Source of the DNA: Bacillota bacterium
GTDB lineage: Bacteria; Bacillota; Clostridia; Eubacteriales; Eubacteriaceae
Assembly (NCBI GenBank): GCA_018903255.1
Contig: JAHIQT010000160.1
Location: 1 to 32,856, forward strand
DNA: 32,856 nt
Direction of reading: 5' to 3'
Made by a program: the position numbers and the translations under genes. Below are positions 16,401 to 24,648 of this stretch, in pieces. How positions within the stretch are numbered: the first letter of the stretch is position 1; each line of letters starts with the position of its first letter. The notes under the pieces are model-generated. The model did no database searches. It was not told the origin of the DNA and worked only from the letters and a program-made list of their open reading frames with translations.

Positions 16401-19289
16401 CAGGAAATAATCCTTAAAAATAGCCAAGGTCAGTCGGCCTTGTGGAAGTATGGCATCTCCGGAGACAATCCGATTGTGTTGGTAGATTTAAGTAAAATCG
16501 ACCAGGTCAAGCTATTGGTTGAGCTTTTAAAAGGCCACGAATACTGGCGTTTGATGGGTTTAAACGTCGATCTGGTGATCTTGAGTGAAGAGGAATATTC
16601 CTATTCACTGCCCCTCTATGCGCTGATTTCTGATATCGTATTATCCAAACAAACCCATGATATTTTAAATGTCAGTGAGGATTTCTTTATTCTCGAAAAA
16701 AATAAAATTGCAGCGGCCGACATACCGCTACTCTATGCTCTTGCCCGAGTCATTTTAAAAGGCGGTATGGGAACCCTGCGAGACCAGCTTGAAGGGGTTC
16801 GCGAAAGAGTCATCACCAGCTTGATTCCTGAAAAAATAGTGGTACAAAGCAAGCCGATTACTTATCCGGTATCACCAACTGATCAACCGGAGCGCTTGTA
16901 CAACAATGGCATTGGCGGCTTTAAAAAAGATGGCAGTGAGTATATCATCCATCTTGAAAACGGAGAAAATACCCCGGCACCCTGGGTCAATGTGATTGCC
17001 AACCAAAACTTCGGCTTTATGGTTTCAGAATCAGGTTCGGGCTACTCTTGGTATCAAAATAGCCGCGAAAACAAACTGACGCCCTGGTCAAATGATGTCG
17101 TCTCAGATCCACCCGGAGAAGTCGTTTATCTGGGTGATGGCGATACCGGAGAAAACTGGACGATCACCCCACTACCGATCCGGGAAGTCGAAGATTATAC
17201 GATTAAGCATGGCTTTGGCTACACCAATTTTGAACATGCCAGTCACGGCATCAAACAACGGATGATTCAGTTTGTACCGACAACAGACCCGGTAAAAATA
17301 AGTCTGATTAATTTAAAAAATGAATCGAATCAGGAACGTCATCTCACCCTGACCTGTTACATCCGCCCGGTATTGGGGGTCAGTGATCAGGCAACGGCCA
17401 TGCATATTAATAGTGAACAGGATGAAGGTGGTGCATTGTTAATGAGAAACCCTTATAACGAAGGGTTTCCCGGAGAAATATTATTCATCGATGCATCAAT
17501 TCCACAGCGGTCGGTTACCAGTGACCGCAAAGCCTTTTTCGGTAATGGCGATATGACCTGTCCGGAAAGCCTGGCCGATATAAGTCTTGATGGGGCTATA
17601 GGCGCTGGGATTGATCCCTGCGGAGCGATTCAGGTGAAGGTTACCCTGGGACCCAATGAGCGGAAGGATATTGCCTTCCTGTTGGGCGCAGCAAATAATC
17701 AAGATGAGGTAACGATGCTGAGCCAGAAGTATCGTGAGCTACGAAATGTCCAGGAAGCATTATCTGAAGTCATCAGTTTCTGGAAAAGCAAGCTGGGAGT
17801 GATCCAGGTGGATACCCCAACGGATTCCATCAATCTGATGGTTAATGGATGGCTTCAGTACCAGGTTATTTCCTGTCGACTATGGGGAAGATCAGGATTC
17901 TATCAAGCCGGTGGAGCATTTGGGTTTAGAGATCAGCTCCAGGATGCCTTATCAATTACCAACATATGGCCGGAAATAGCTCGAGCACAAATTCTGCTCC
18001 ATGCCGGTCACCAGTATATTCAGGGCGATGTTCAGCATTGGTGGCATGAACCAATGGGTTTGGGAACCCGAACCCATTTTTCCGATGATCGATTATGGCT
18101 GCCCTATGTCACCGCCGAATACATCCGCATTACCGGTGACCGCCAAATTCTGGAAGAAGCGGTTAACTTTATCGAAGAACCGGAATTAGGCGAATTTGAA
18201 GATGAAAAATGCGGTAGCCCCTGGAAAATCGAAACCTCCGCTTCCTTGTATGACCATTGTCTGCGAGCCTTTGAAGTTTCCCTGAAATTCGGAAAACATG
18301 GACTGCCGCTGATGGGTTCCGGGGACTGGAATGATGGAATGAACACCGTCGGTAATAAGGGGCGGGGCGAAAGCGTCTGGTTAGGCTGGTTCCTGATTGC
18401 CAATCTGGACCTGTTTATTCCCATTTGCAAAGAAAAGGGCGACCTGGAACGAGCCATAAAATATCAAAGCGTCAAAGCCGAGATCATGGCGGCCATCGAA
18501 AAAACGGCCTGGGATGGTAGCTGGTATCGTCGGGCTTATTTCGACAACGGCGATGTCTTGGGGTCGGCTGGGAACAGCGAGTGTAAAATCGACTCCATTG
18601 CCCAAAGTTGGTCAGTTATTTCCGGCGCTGGGGAAAGCGAGCGTTCGCTTACGGCCATGAATTCACTGGAAGACTATCTGGTCAGCCGTGAAGATGGTCT
18701 GATTAAGCTACTGACGCCACCTTTTGACAAGTCCGAGCTGGAACCGGGATACATCAAGGGTTATATTCCGGGAGTCCGGGAAAATGGCGGACAATACACC
18801 CATGCCGCAGCCTGGGCGATCATTGCTTTTGCCAAACTGGGTGATGGCGATAAAGCCTGGGATCTGTTTGAGCTGATTAACCCGATTAACCACACCACCA
18901 ACATGCGCGACTATACCCGTTACAAGGTCGAGCCCTATGTGTTTGCGGCCGATGTCTATTCCACTTATCCGCATACCGGCAGAGGTGGCTGGACCTGGTA
19001 TACCGGTGCCGCCGGTTGGATGTACCGGGCTGGTCTGGAATATATTCTAGGCTTTCAGAAAAACGGCGAGACCATTGTCATGGACCCATGTATTCCCGGA
19101 AGAATGAAAGAATATCAGATCAGCTATCGCTATCTGGAAACAGACTATCAAATAAAAGTAAAAAATCCCGACGGTGTCAATAAAGGTGTCAAAACCATTT
19201 CGGTGGATGGGATCATCTCAACCAGAAATATTATCAACCTGGTCAATGATAAAGTAAATCATCAGGTTGAAGTATTGATGGGATTGTAA
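10497..19289 (+). CDS. cyclic beta-1,2-glucan synthase-like protein (GT84 + glucoamylase-like + GH94 phosphorylase-like)
   Basis: 2930 aa; GT segment (YVITLDSDTILPMGMAKKMIATMAHPLNRP, RLHRWVRGDWQL), glucoamylase-like segment (WGTSESGYHAMD...GFYEAADYTPERLG...MAHHQGMSLMA), GH94-like C-terminus (FRDQLQDALSI, GSGDWNDGMN, RGGWTWYTGAAGWMYR). Confidence 0.88.
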   Translation: MDAYLNLLIQGTVLIGCTLLLLWIFLMKSGKSPRLNMRDASLSSEELEGHAKRIAIEHAISIKKRAKQSPIVRMNENYRFILNVYQDLSEDLQKKIAVPPASEWLLDNFYIIEKQVKGMRRDVKKSNYDRLPLLKSGPLKGQIRIFAVAVELVSHTDGQIDEKILTDYLKAYQSHAVLFDREIVALPMMVSLALIENIRVLCEEIKTTRGQWQKADKIFTKWLENEANDSQKTFKLFEDNLQSLDEANPSFVEHLFYRLRRSGRSYVEVLKVMDENLNKLGATTEQITNKEHGAQAVNTISMGNTITSIHFFSSLDWSELFESVSMVEQILKQDPDGTYPLMDIATRNHYRTKVEELALGFGVSEIYLAKEVVEFAKAAYTGRYQNQLEDPAVQKTWHVGYYLIDKGLKSLENKEKKINSFRPKADSVGIKNPGVLYLGAMAVITLLFLLVAVRYSNFTAPSQLLLFSVLAIVAVLIPASEIAVSAVNWIVCNALKPAFFPRLQLKRGIPESMSTIVAVPTLLSDQKRVTELLASLESHYLSNREEHLYFALVGAFSDADKAAMIDDPAIIETALAGIKNLNLKYAPDTTDKFYFFHRDSQYNEKNDKWFGWERKRGALMEFNDLILGATDTSFSYASAKKPPFDHIKYVITLDSDTILPMGMAKKMIATMAHPLNRPVIDKSRGVVVEGYGLMQPRIEVENESSNKSLFSRIFTGQEGIDPYATAISDVYQDLFGEGIFVGKGIYDLAVFQSIMRDAIPDNTILSHDLLEGSYVRTGLVTDLKLVDSYPSKYNSFSARLHRWVRGDWQLLPILFHKIFDRRHEKIFNPLSRLSKWKMIDNLRRSLVPPALMLLIFMSFSILPGNVFFWLGFFLLPQIFPLLMGVIGFLVSARIGNDRIKRYMPVMFGLKAVLLQFLLVLIFLPYQAWLMSHAIMVTLTRVFITKKNLLEWVTADDTEKFQKNSLIAYLFTMKAALLQAPIPVILALLFKPEALPLGLLFFAIWVSGPVIAWFISRDQPQKVLLLSASDALFLGRITRKTWRYFEDFANAKSHYLIPDNYQADPPRGLAQRTSPTNIGLGLLAPLTARDFGYISTGRMIEVIDKTLQTIESMEKWQGHLLNWYDTLTLKPLRPAYVSTVDSGNFLCYLVTLNQGLKDYLNSPLIDPRFVSGIRDTLQCVGKSDYPVYSMILPVDPAADKKTLDLMAWHQTLETLIKTETLAELAEGVWKTKTIEMISLFRNEMTRFLPGIDLLKKMPDGLIRAAKKEAADEAVFADLKNLENSLISNDDVLDLPQTHQQTAAIADRLAAAVRKWDQDDYRDLLAWLAESSRALNTAATACRNFVDQYSRLIDRIDVLIDTMEFLPLYDQKKELFSIGFNLEDNKLTNSFYDLLASEARQTSYICIAKGKIPASHWFKLGRALTTVDHYKGLISWTGTMFEYLMPLLIMKSYQNTLLDETYSFVIKSQKKYGNQREMPWGTSESGYHAMDKHHDYKYKAIGVPWLGLKRGLIEDAVTAPYATFLALMVDPEAAIKNIKRLKDDGLEGPYGFYEAADYTPERLGFETKRAVVKSFMAHHQGMSLMALNNCINDNIMQTRFHEDPEIHAARLLLQEKVSSDLIFTKGSKEKLLPYKGKITKEKSAVRRFTKPNTMLPKAHILSNGNYSVMITDRGTGYSKSKMAAVTRWREDRTLDQYGMFFYLKNLTNKAIWSATAAPLNQKPDQYEVVFTADKATFKRTDGDIETKTEIVVASGDNVEIRRVSLKNNGKKSCSLELTSYFELVMATQASDIAHPAFGNLFIETEIDHRRKCLIANRRPRSDSDKGMWLANAVVSKGNIADEIQYETDRMQFIGRGNNPQNPVVINQDKPLSSTSGPVLDPVMSTRVKVTIEAGKSAQFSFVTGFCESKESILHLIDKYETVSAVEGAFKLALTRSQVESRYLNLDTDESELYQDMISHLVFLSPTKRSSQEIILKNSQGQSALWKYGISGDNPIVLVDLSKIDQVKLLVELLKGHEYWRLMGLNVDLVILSEEEYSYSLPLYALISDIVLSKQTHDILNVSEDFFILEKNKIAAADIPLLYALARVILKGGMGTLRDQLEGVRERVITSLIPEKIVVQSKPITYPVSPTDQPERLYNNGIGGFKKDGSEYIIHLENGENTPAPWVNVIANQNFGFMVSESGSGYSWYQNSRENKLTPWSNDVVSDPPGEVVYLGDGDTGENWTITPLPIREVEDYTIKHGFGYTNFEHASHGIKQRMIQFVPTTDPVKISLINLKNESNQERHLTLTCYIRPVLGVSDQATAMHINSEQDEGGALLMRNPYNEGFPGEILFIDASIPQRSVTSDRKAFFGNGDMTCPESLADISLDGAIGAGIDPCGAIQVKVTLGPNERKDIAFLLGAANNQDEVTMLSQKYRELRNVQEALSEVISFWKSKLGVIQVDTPTDSINLMVNGWLQYQVISCRLWGRSGFYQAGGAFGFRDQLQDALSITNIWPEIARAQILLHAGHQYIQGDVQHWWHEPMGLGTRTHFSDDRLWLPYVTAEYIRITGDRQILEEAVNFIEEPELGEFEDEKCGSPWKIETSASLYDHCLRAFEVSLKFGKHGLPLMGSGDWNDGMNTVGNKGRGESVWLGWFLIANLDLFIPICKEKGDLERAIKYQSVKAEIMAAIEKTAWDGSWYRRAYFDNGDVLGSAGNSECKIDSIAQSWSVISGAGESERSLTAMNSLEDYLVSREDGLIKLLTPPFDKSELEPGYIKGYIPGVRENGGQYTHAAAWAIIAFAKLGDGDKAWDLFELINPINHTTNMRDYTRYKVEPYVFAADVYSTYPHTGRGGWTWYTGAAGWMYRAGLEYILGFQKNGETIVMDPCIPGRMKEYQISYRYLETDYQIKVKNPDGVNKGVKTISVDGIISTRNIINLVNDKVNHQVEVLMGL

Positions 19290-19313
19290 ACCACAGGCGT
19301 TACAGTACAAACT

Positions 19314-19347
19314 CAAAGCCAGGTATGATTTTTCATACCTGGCTTTG
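19314..19347. terminator. terminator-like hairpin between convergent genes
   Basis: CAAAGCCAGGTATG-ATTTTT-CATACCTGGCTTTG, 14-bp perfect stem. Confidence 0.7.
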
Positions 19348-19385
19348 TTGTTGATATTATTTATTAAATTATTAATGTTAAAGAA

Positions 19386-19769
19386 TTAATGACTCTGACC
19401 ATGAACCTCATGATCCTTAAGAGCGATCACATGATTGTCATCATCGAGTATCAGCACCCGGGGCTTAAAATCCAGCGCCTCTTTCCGATCGATCATGGCA
19501 TAGGTGATGATGATCACCTTATCGCCTTTGTGAACCAGTCGCGCCGCAGCGCCATTGACACAGATCACGCCGCTGCCGCGTTTTCCCACAATCGTATAGG
19601 TTTCAAAACGCTGGCCGTTATTCACATCCACTACCTGAACCTTTTCACCGGGAAGAATATCCGCCTGTTCCAGCAGCTCCTCATCGATGGTGATGCTGCC
19701 CACATAATTGAGGTCAGCCTCGGTGACGGTTGCCCGATGGAGCTTTGACTTAAATAGGGTGATATACAT
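19386..19769 (-). CDS. panD: aspartate 1-decarboxylase
   Basis: [29 protein letters not shown] with the G-S processing site; next to panC/panB. Confidence 0.92.
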   Translation of the reverse strand: MYITLFKSKLHRATVTEADLNYVGSITIDEELLEQADILPGEKVQVVDVNNGQRFETYTIVGKRGSGVICVNGAAARLVHKGDKVIIITYAMIDRKEALDFKPRVLILDDDNHVIALKDHEVHGQSH

Positions 19770-19772
19770 AAT

Positions 19773-20621
19773 TTACCTCTTAATCAAAATGATATTATCA
19801 ATCAGCCGGGTGTTCCCGAAGCGAACCGCTACCGCCGCCAGAGCCGGCGAGGTGATGGTTTCGATGTCTGCCAGGGTTTCAAAATCAAGGATATCAACGT
19901 AATCAATAGCAGCCAGTGGCATGGTGGTAATCTGGTTAATAATCGCAGCTTTTATGATTTTGACCGAGCGTTCACCAGATCCATAAAGGGCTTTGGCGGA
20001 AGCCAGCGACTGGCTGAGAACCAGAGCCTGGTCTCGGGCCGCTAGATTCAGAAACACATTCCGGGAACTCAGGGCCAAACCATCGGCTTCCCGGACAATC
20101 GGGCAGACTATAATCTCAACAGACATATGCAAATCCCGGATCATTTTTTTAATCACCGCCACCTGTTGGGCATCTTTCTGGCCAAAATAGGCTCTAGTTG
20201 GCTGGATCAGATTGAACAACAGGTTGATCACTGTGGTCACGCCTTTAAAATGAGTGGGTCGGGACTGGCCGCAGAGTTTTTTGGTGATGTCGCCTTCCAC
20301 TTCCACAAAGGTTGAGGCACCCGTCGGGTAGATTTCGGCCGGATCAGGAAAGAACAGCAGATCGGTTCCAGCAGCTTCGGCAAGTTGTGAATCCCGGTCA
20401 AAATCCCGGGGGTAGGCGTCCAGATCCTCACCCGGGGCAAATTGGGTGGGATTAACAAAGATACTCACGACGGTCACATCATTTTGACTTTGTGCTTCAT
20501 TAATTAATGCAAGATGACCATCGTGGAGATAGCCCATAGTCGGGACAAAGCCAATGGTTTTATCCCGACCAAAGTCTTCAAGACAGCTCTTTAGTTCCGC
20601 TATGGTTTTGGCAATCTTCAT
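19773..20621 (-). CDS. panC: pantothenate synthetase
   Basis: GFVPTMGYLHDGHLALINEA, VVSIFVNPTQFAPGEDLDAYPRD; start at MKIAKTIAEL, overlapping panB end. Confidence 0.93.
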   Translation of the reverse strand: MKIAKTIAELKSCLEDFGRDKTIGFVPTMGYLHDGHLALINEAQSQNDVTVVSIFVNPTQFAPGEDLDAYPRDFDRDSQLAEAAGTDLLFFPDPAEIYPTGASTFVEVEGDITKKLCGQSRPTHFKGVTTVINLLFNLIQPTRAYFGQKDAQQVAVIKKMIRDLHMSVEIIVCPIVREADGLALSSRNVFLNLAARDQALVLSQSLASAKALYGSGERSVKIIKAAIINQITTMPLAAIDYVDILDFETLADIETITSPALAAVAVRFGNTRLIDNIILIKR

Positions 20622-20625
20622 GGTC

Positions 20626-21462
20626 TTATTGCTGCAATTCGGCAATAACCGCATCATCAATGGTGAAGGTATGCTTTTCTTCCGGGAACTGCGCAGTCTT
20701 TACCTCGGAGACATAGGCCGTGACAGAATCCTTAATGGTCTCATTCAGCGCCGCATAACGCTTGGAAAACTTGGGCGATTGACCAGAGTACATGCCCAGC
20801 AGATCATGAATGACCAGCACCTGACCGTCGCAGTAGCGACCGGCACCGATACCGATGGTGGGTACGGATAATTTTTGCGTAATCAGAGTTGCCAGTTTTT
20901 CAGGAATCCCTTCCAGGACAATAGCAAAGACTCCCGCCGCTTCCAGCGCCAGGGCATCATCAATGACTTTCTGGGCCTGAGCAGTGTCTTTACCCTGAAC
21001 CTTAAATCCACCGAACAGGTTAACCGACTGGGGCGTCAGACCGATATGCCCCATGACGGGAATCTGAGCCTTGACAATGGCTTTGACATTGGCAACCTGA
21101 TCCACGCCGCCTTCAAGCTTGACAGCATGGGCCTTACCTTCCTGAATCAACCGGCCGGCATTGCGAACAGCGTCTGCCACCGAAATATGATAGGATAAAA
21201 AGGGCATGTCGCCGACGATCAGGGCGTTTTCGGCGCCCCGGGCGACGGCTTTACAATGGTAAACCATATCGTCCATAGTCACTTCCAGGGTGGATTCATA
21301 GCCCTGGACAACCATCCCCAGAGAATCGCCCACCAGAATCGCATCGATGCCGGCATCGTTGACGATTTTGGCCATTGAATAATCATACGCCGTTAGCATG
21401 GTGATTTTTTCCTTGTTTGCTTTGGCTTGTAAAAAAGAACTGACAGTAAATTTACTTTTCAT
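20626..21462 (-). CDS. panB: 3-methyl-2-oxobutanoate hydroxymethyltransferase
   Basis: [47 protein letters not shown]. Confidence 0.94.
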   Translation of the reverse strand: MKSKFTVSSFLQAKANKEKITMLTAYDYSMAKIVNDAGIDAILVGDSLGMVVQGYESTLEVTMDDMVYHCKAVARGAENALIVGDMPFLSYHISVADAVRNAGRLIQEGKAHAVKLEGGVDQVANVKAIVKAQIPVMGHIGLTPQSVNLFGGFKVQGKDTAQAQKVIDDALALEAAGVFAIVLEGIPEKLATLITQKLSVPTIGIGAGRYCDGQVLVIHDLLGMYSGQSPKFSKRYAALNETIKDSVTAYVSEVKTAQFPEEKHTFTIDDAVIAELQQ

Positions 21463-21482
21463 TCGTTTCTTCCTTTATTTTT

Positions 21483-22340
21483 TTATTTTAGTTGATTTTT
21501 TAAATGATCATAGGTTTCTGCATCAATCCGTTTGTCTTTGATCATCTCAATGGTGGCTAAGCCCATGGTCTGGTAGAGTGCCAGGAATTCCGGGGCTTGG
21601 GTTTTTAAGGCTTCGATGTGTTTACTGATGGTGTTTTCATCTCCCCGAACCAGGGGGCCGGTGAGGGCGTTTACCGTTCCTGATCTTTCGATGTTACTCA
21701 GGGTGGCGGAGATCAGCGGCATAAATGCCCGGACGATTTCATCTGTGGCAATTCCGGTGCTTTTAAGTAGCTCAAAACCCGAATCAATCAGAGTCACCAG
21801 ATAATTGGAGAGGATACAGGCAGCGGCGTGGTAAAGCACCTTATCACCCTTGTCGATCACGGAATAGGGATTGCCGGTGATCTGAAGGATTCTTTGTACC
21901 TCGGCCAGCCCCTTTTCATTGCCTTCGAGGGTAAAAACCGTTTGCTTTAAGTTTTGAGCGGCAGTGAAGGGATCAGAAAAACTCATGATCGGGTGAAGCG
22001 AACACAAACCACACCCTGAAGTTAAAAGCGGATCAAAAAGATCGGTGGACAGAGCGCCGCTGGTATGGACAAGAGTATGTTGCTCGGTTAAGCAGGAGGT
22101 TTGGACGAGTTGATTGATAACCGCAGAAATCTGATCATCCCCGGTGGTGATAAAAATCACTTCACTTGCGGTAACAAGGCTGGGAAGGTCGCTAAAAATT
22201 GTGGCGTCAGTTGCGTCAGCAGCGCCTTGAGAAGAGGTTTCACTACGGCTTAGGTAACCTGATAGGGTCAGACTATTTTGTTTGAAAAAAATGCCCATGG
22301 CGGTGCCGACTTTGCCGGCGCCAATAAATCCGATTTTCAT
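21483..22340 (-). CDS. panG: Rossmann-fold / DUF2520 protein, candidate ketopantoate reductase (PanG-like)
   Basis: MKIGFIGAGKVGTAMGIFFKQN and LCSLHPIMSFSDP; directly upstream of panBCD on the same strand. Confidence 0.6.
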   Translation of the reverse strand: MKIGFIGAGKVGTAMGIFFKQNSLTLSGYLSRSETSSQGAADATDATIFSDLPSLVTASEVIFITTGDDQISAVINQLVQTSCLTEQHTLVHTSGALSTDLFDPLLTSGCGLCSLHPIMSFSDPFTAAQNLKQTVFTLEGNEKGLAEVQRILQITGNPYSVIDKGDKVLYHAAACILSNYLVTLIDSGFELLKSTGIATDEIVRAFMPLISATLSNIERSGTVNALTGPLVRGDENTISKHIEALKTQAPEFLALYQTMGLATIEMIKDKRIDAETYDHLKNQLK

Positions 22341-22721
22341 GCATTTACACCTGTTAGTAGTATTTGGTTATGACCGCAAAGAGCAGCGAAACACATGGCA
22401 CGCAAACCTGTGGCTGTTGAAAATCTGGTTGTCGGTACTCTGTTCGACAAAACTGGATGGCAGTAGTTTAAATTTGCGCAAAGAAAAAAGGTCCTCTGCA
22501 CTGAAAATAAACAACTGCAAAAAGACCTATCATGACATTATAAAAATGCAAAACAGTAAGGTTTTATTCAGTCTCTATCACCAGGGATTAGAGCAGATTT
22601 TTATATTCTTATAAAAGTTTTTGTGCGTTAATCATGTGCAGCTCTTAACGATGCCACCATGTGGGTATGATACAACATGCCGAATTATAATGCAAGCGTT
22701 TATTTTGAGGTTTTAATTTTA

Positions 22722-22757
22722 AAAAAACAAGTGATTTTAAAACCACTTGTTTTTTTT
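22722..22757 (-). terminator. terminator overlapping the 3' end of corA
   Basis: Minus strand: AAAACAAGTGGTTTTAAAATCACTTGTTTTTTT. Confidence 0.65.
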
Positions 22758-23660
22758 GAAATAGATCAGCGTTCCGGCAGCAACTACGATACATAAAACA
22801 ATCACAAACGGATAACCGTATACCCAATGAAACTCTGGCATCATGATGTTCATCCCGTACCAGCCAACAATCAGAGTCAACGGCAGAAAAATGGAAGTAA
22901 CGACAGTGAAAATTTTCATGACATTATTTAGATTTATGTCCAGTTGGGCCTGGTAGGCTTCCCGAACCTGGGTGCCATAATCCCGGAGGTTCAGCACATT
23001 GGTAAAGAGGCGGTTGATCCGATTGGTGAGAATTTTAAAATAGCGCAGTTCTTTTTTATCGATCAGGTTATTTTCATTTTCTTCGATGGCCTCGGAAATT
23101 TCAAAAAGCTGTTCATAATATTGCTTAAGACTCAGCAGACGCTTGCGGAAGGTGATCAGATAATCGACCAGATCGTTTTTAACCGAGACAATAAATTCTT
23201 CTTCCAAATCGGTTATTTCCTCTTCAATCGAAGCCAGCACCTCCCGGTCATCAATGGTGAGTTTATCAAAAAACAAATGGAAAAACTTTCCCAGACTGTG
23301 AACCTTGATACCTTCGGTCTGGGTGTTGATAACAATACCGTTGATAAAATCGCTGCGATCCGACACAAAAACCAGTAAATCGGCCCGGAAATAGATACCG
23401 ATCCGCTGCGGTTTGAGATCCTGACAGATCGCTTCGGGAAGAATGATCGTTATAAAATCAAAGCCATCATAGCTGTCAAATTTTGATGAGCGGCTGTTCA
23501 GACATTCGTCAACCAGTCGGTCGCTGATTCCCAGTTTGCCACTGACTGTCGCCAGCGCTGGGAAGTCAAGGAGACAAAGATGGATTTGATTGTTGTTTGG
23601 ATCAATCTGTTCAAGGGAATCCGTTGTGAAGGCGTCATTTTCAAGACGATAAATCTGCAT
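22737..23660 (-). CDS. corA: CorA-family divalent cation transporter
   Basis: C-terminal TM pair with YGMNIMMPEF motif; start likely at MQIYRLENDAF. Confidence 0.85.
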   Translation of the reverse strand: MQIYRLENDAFTTDSLEQIDPNNNQIHLCLLDFPALATVSGKLGISDRLVDECLNSRSSKFDSYDGFDFITIILPEAICQDLKPQRIGIYFRADLLVFVSDRSDFINGIVINTQTEGIKVHSLGKFFHLFFDKLTIDDREVLASIEEEITDLEEEFIVSVKNDLVDYLITFRKRLLSLKQYYEQLFEISEAIEENENNLIDKKELRYFKILTNRINRLFTNVLNLRDYGTQVREAYQAQLDINLNNVMKIFTVVTSIFLPLTLIVGWYGMNIMMPEFHWVYGYPFVIVLCIVVAAGTLIYFKKNKWF

Positions 23661-23664
23661 CTGA

Positions 23665-24426
23665 CTACCTTTGCTTGGCTTTATTGCGGACAACATAATG
23701 CGAATTCTGATTTTTGCTGGTTCGGCGAGCTTCAATTTCAAATTGATTCAAGGATAAAATCAGCGGCCGCAGTTTTGAGTGACCATAATTCCGGGTATCA
23801 AAATCCGGATAGCGATTATTGAGCCGGGAACCGACCTCGCCCAGGTTCGCCCAACCATCTTCATCAGAACTTTCAGTGATAATGGTTTTAAGTGATTGAA
23901 TCAGTTCTTTTTTGCTGGCCATGCCTTCTTTTTGAGTGCCCTGTTTTCCGTTTTGAACGTTTTCAGATTGCTCTGCCGCAGCTTCCGGATCGCTGGCCAG
24001 AACTTCCAGATATTTGAACTTTTCACAGGCCGAGATAAAAGGGGTGGGGGTTTTCTTTTCGCCCATGCCTACTACATACATCCCGGCTTCCCGGAGTCGG
24101 GTCGCCAGCCGGGTGAAGTCGCTGTCACTGGAGACAATACAAAATCCGTCCACGTTATTGGAATAAAGAATATCCATAGCATCGATAATCAGTGCGGCAT
24201 CGGTGGCATTTTTTCCGGTGGTGTAACTGTATTGCTGAATCGGAGTAATGGAATAGTTAAGTAATACAGTTTTCCAGGATCCCAGCTGGGGTTTGGTCCA
24301 GTCACCGTAGATGCGCTTAAATGTCGGCATGCCAAGGTTGGAGATTTCATCAAAAATATACTTAATATATTTGTCTGAGACATTATCGGCATCGATTAAG
24401 ACGGCAATTTTCATATCATTTTTCAT
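23665..24426 (-). CDS. NYN-domain (LabA/DUF88) protein with C-terminal OST-HTH-like domain
   Basis: KIAVLIDADNVSDKYIKYIFDEI, DAALIIDAMDILYSNNVDGFCIVSSDSDFTRLATRLREAG. Confidence 0.85.
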   Translation of the reverse strand: MKNDMKIAVLIDADNVSDKYIKYIFDEISNLGMPTFKRIYGDWTKPQLGSWKTVLLNYSITPIQQYSYTTGKNATDAALIIDAMDILYSNNVDGFCIVSSDSDFTRLATRLREAGMYVVGMGEKKTPTPFISACEKFKYLEVLASDPEAAAEQSENVQNGKQGTQKEGMASKKELIQSLKTIITESSDEDGWANLGEVGSRLNNRYPDFDTRNYGHSKLRPLILSLNQFEIEARRTSKNQNSHYVVRNKAKQR

Positions 24427-24522
24427 CGGTCACCCTTCTATTTCTATAGCGATTAGTTGTTTTCGATCAGTTTGTTAGTCTCAGTATAATAGAAATCGCA
24501 CTTTTTTACAACCAACAGCTAC

Positions 24523-24551
24523 CATAAAAAAAACTGATCATAATCGATCAG
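24523..24551 (-). terminator. Rho-independent terminator downstream of uracil permease
   Basis: Minus strand: CTGATCGATTATGATCAGTTTTTTTTATGG. Confidence 0.7.
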
Positions 24552-24600
24552 CTATTTCAGGTTGTCGGTACTAGGTTATGTTATTCTTTTTTTTGTGAGG

Positions 24601-24631
24601 TTCGTAGGGGCGGGTAAGCCGCCCCTACGAA
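24601..24631. repeat. short palindromic repeat, GTAGGGGCGG family (13-bp perfect stem)
   Basis: TTCGTAGGGGCGG-GTAAG-CCGCCCCTACGAA. Confidence 0.7.
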
Positions 24632-24648
24632 GCAGTTAAAACAAATAT

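Noticed and set aside
19389-19748. Plus-strand ORF 19389-19748
   Set aside because: Exactly antisense to panD, which is strongly supported.
22282-22614. Plus-strand ORF 22282-22614 as a transposase fragment
   Set aside because: Overlaps the panG start in antisense and shows no motif I can assign; too weak to call as an IS remnant.
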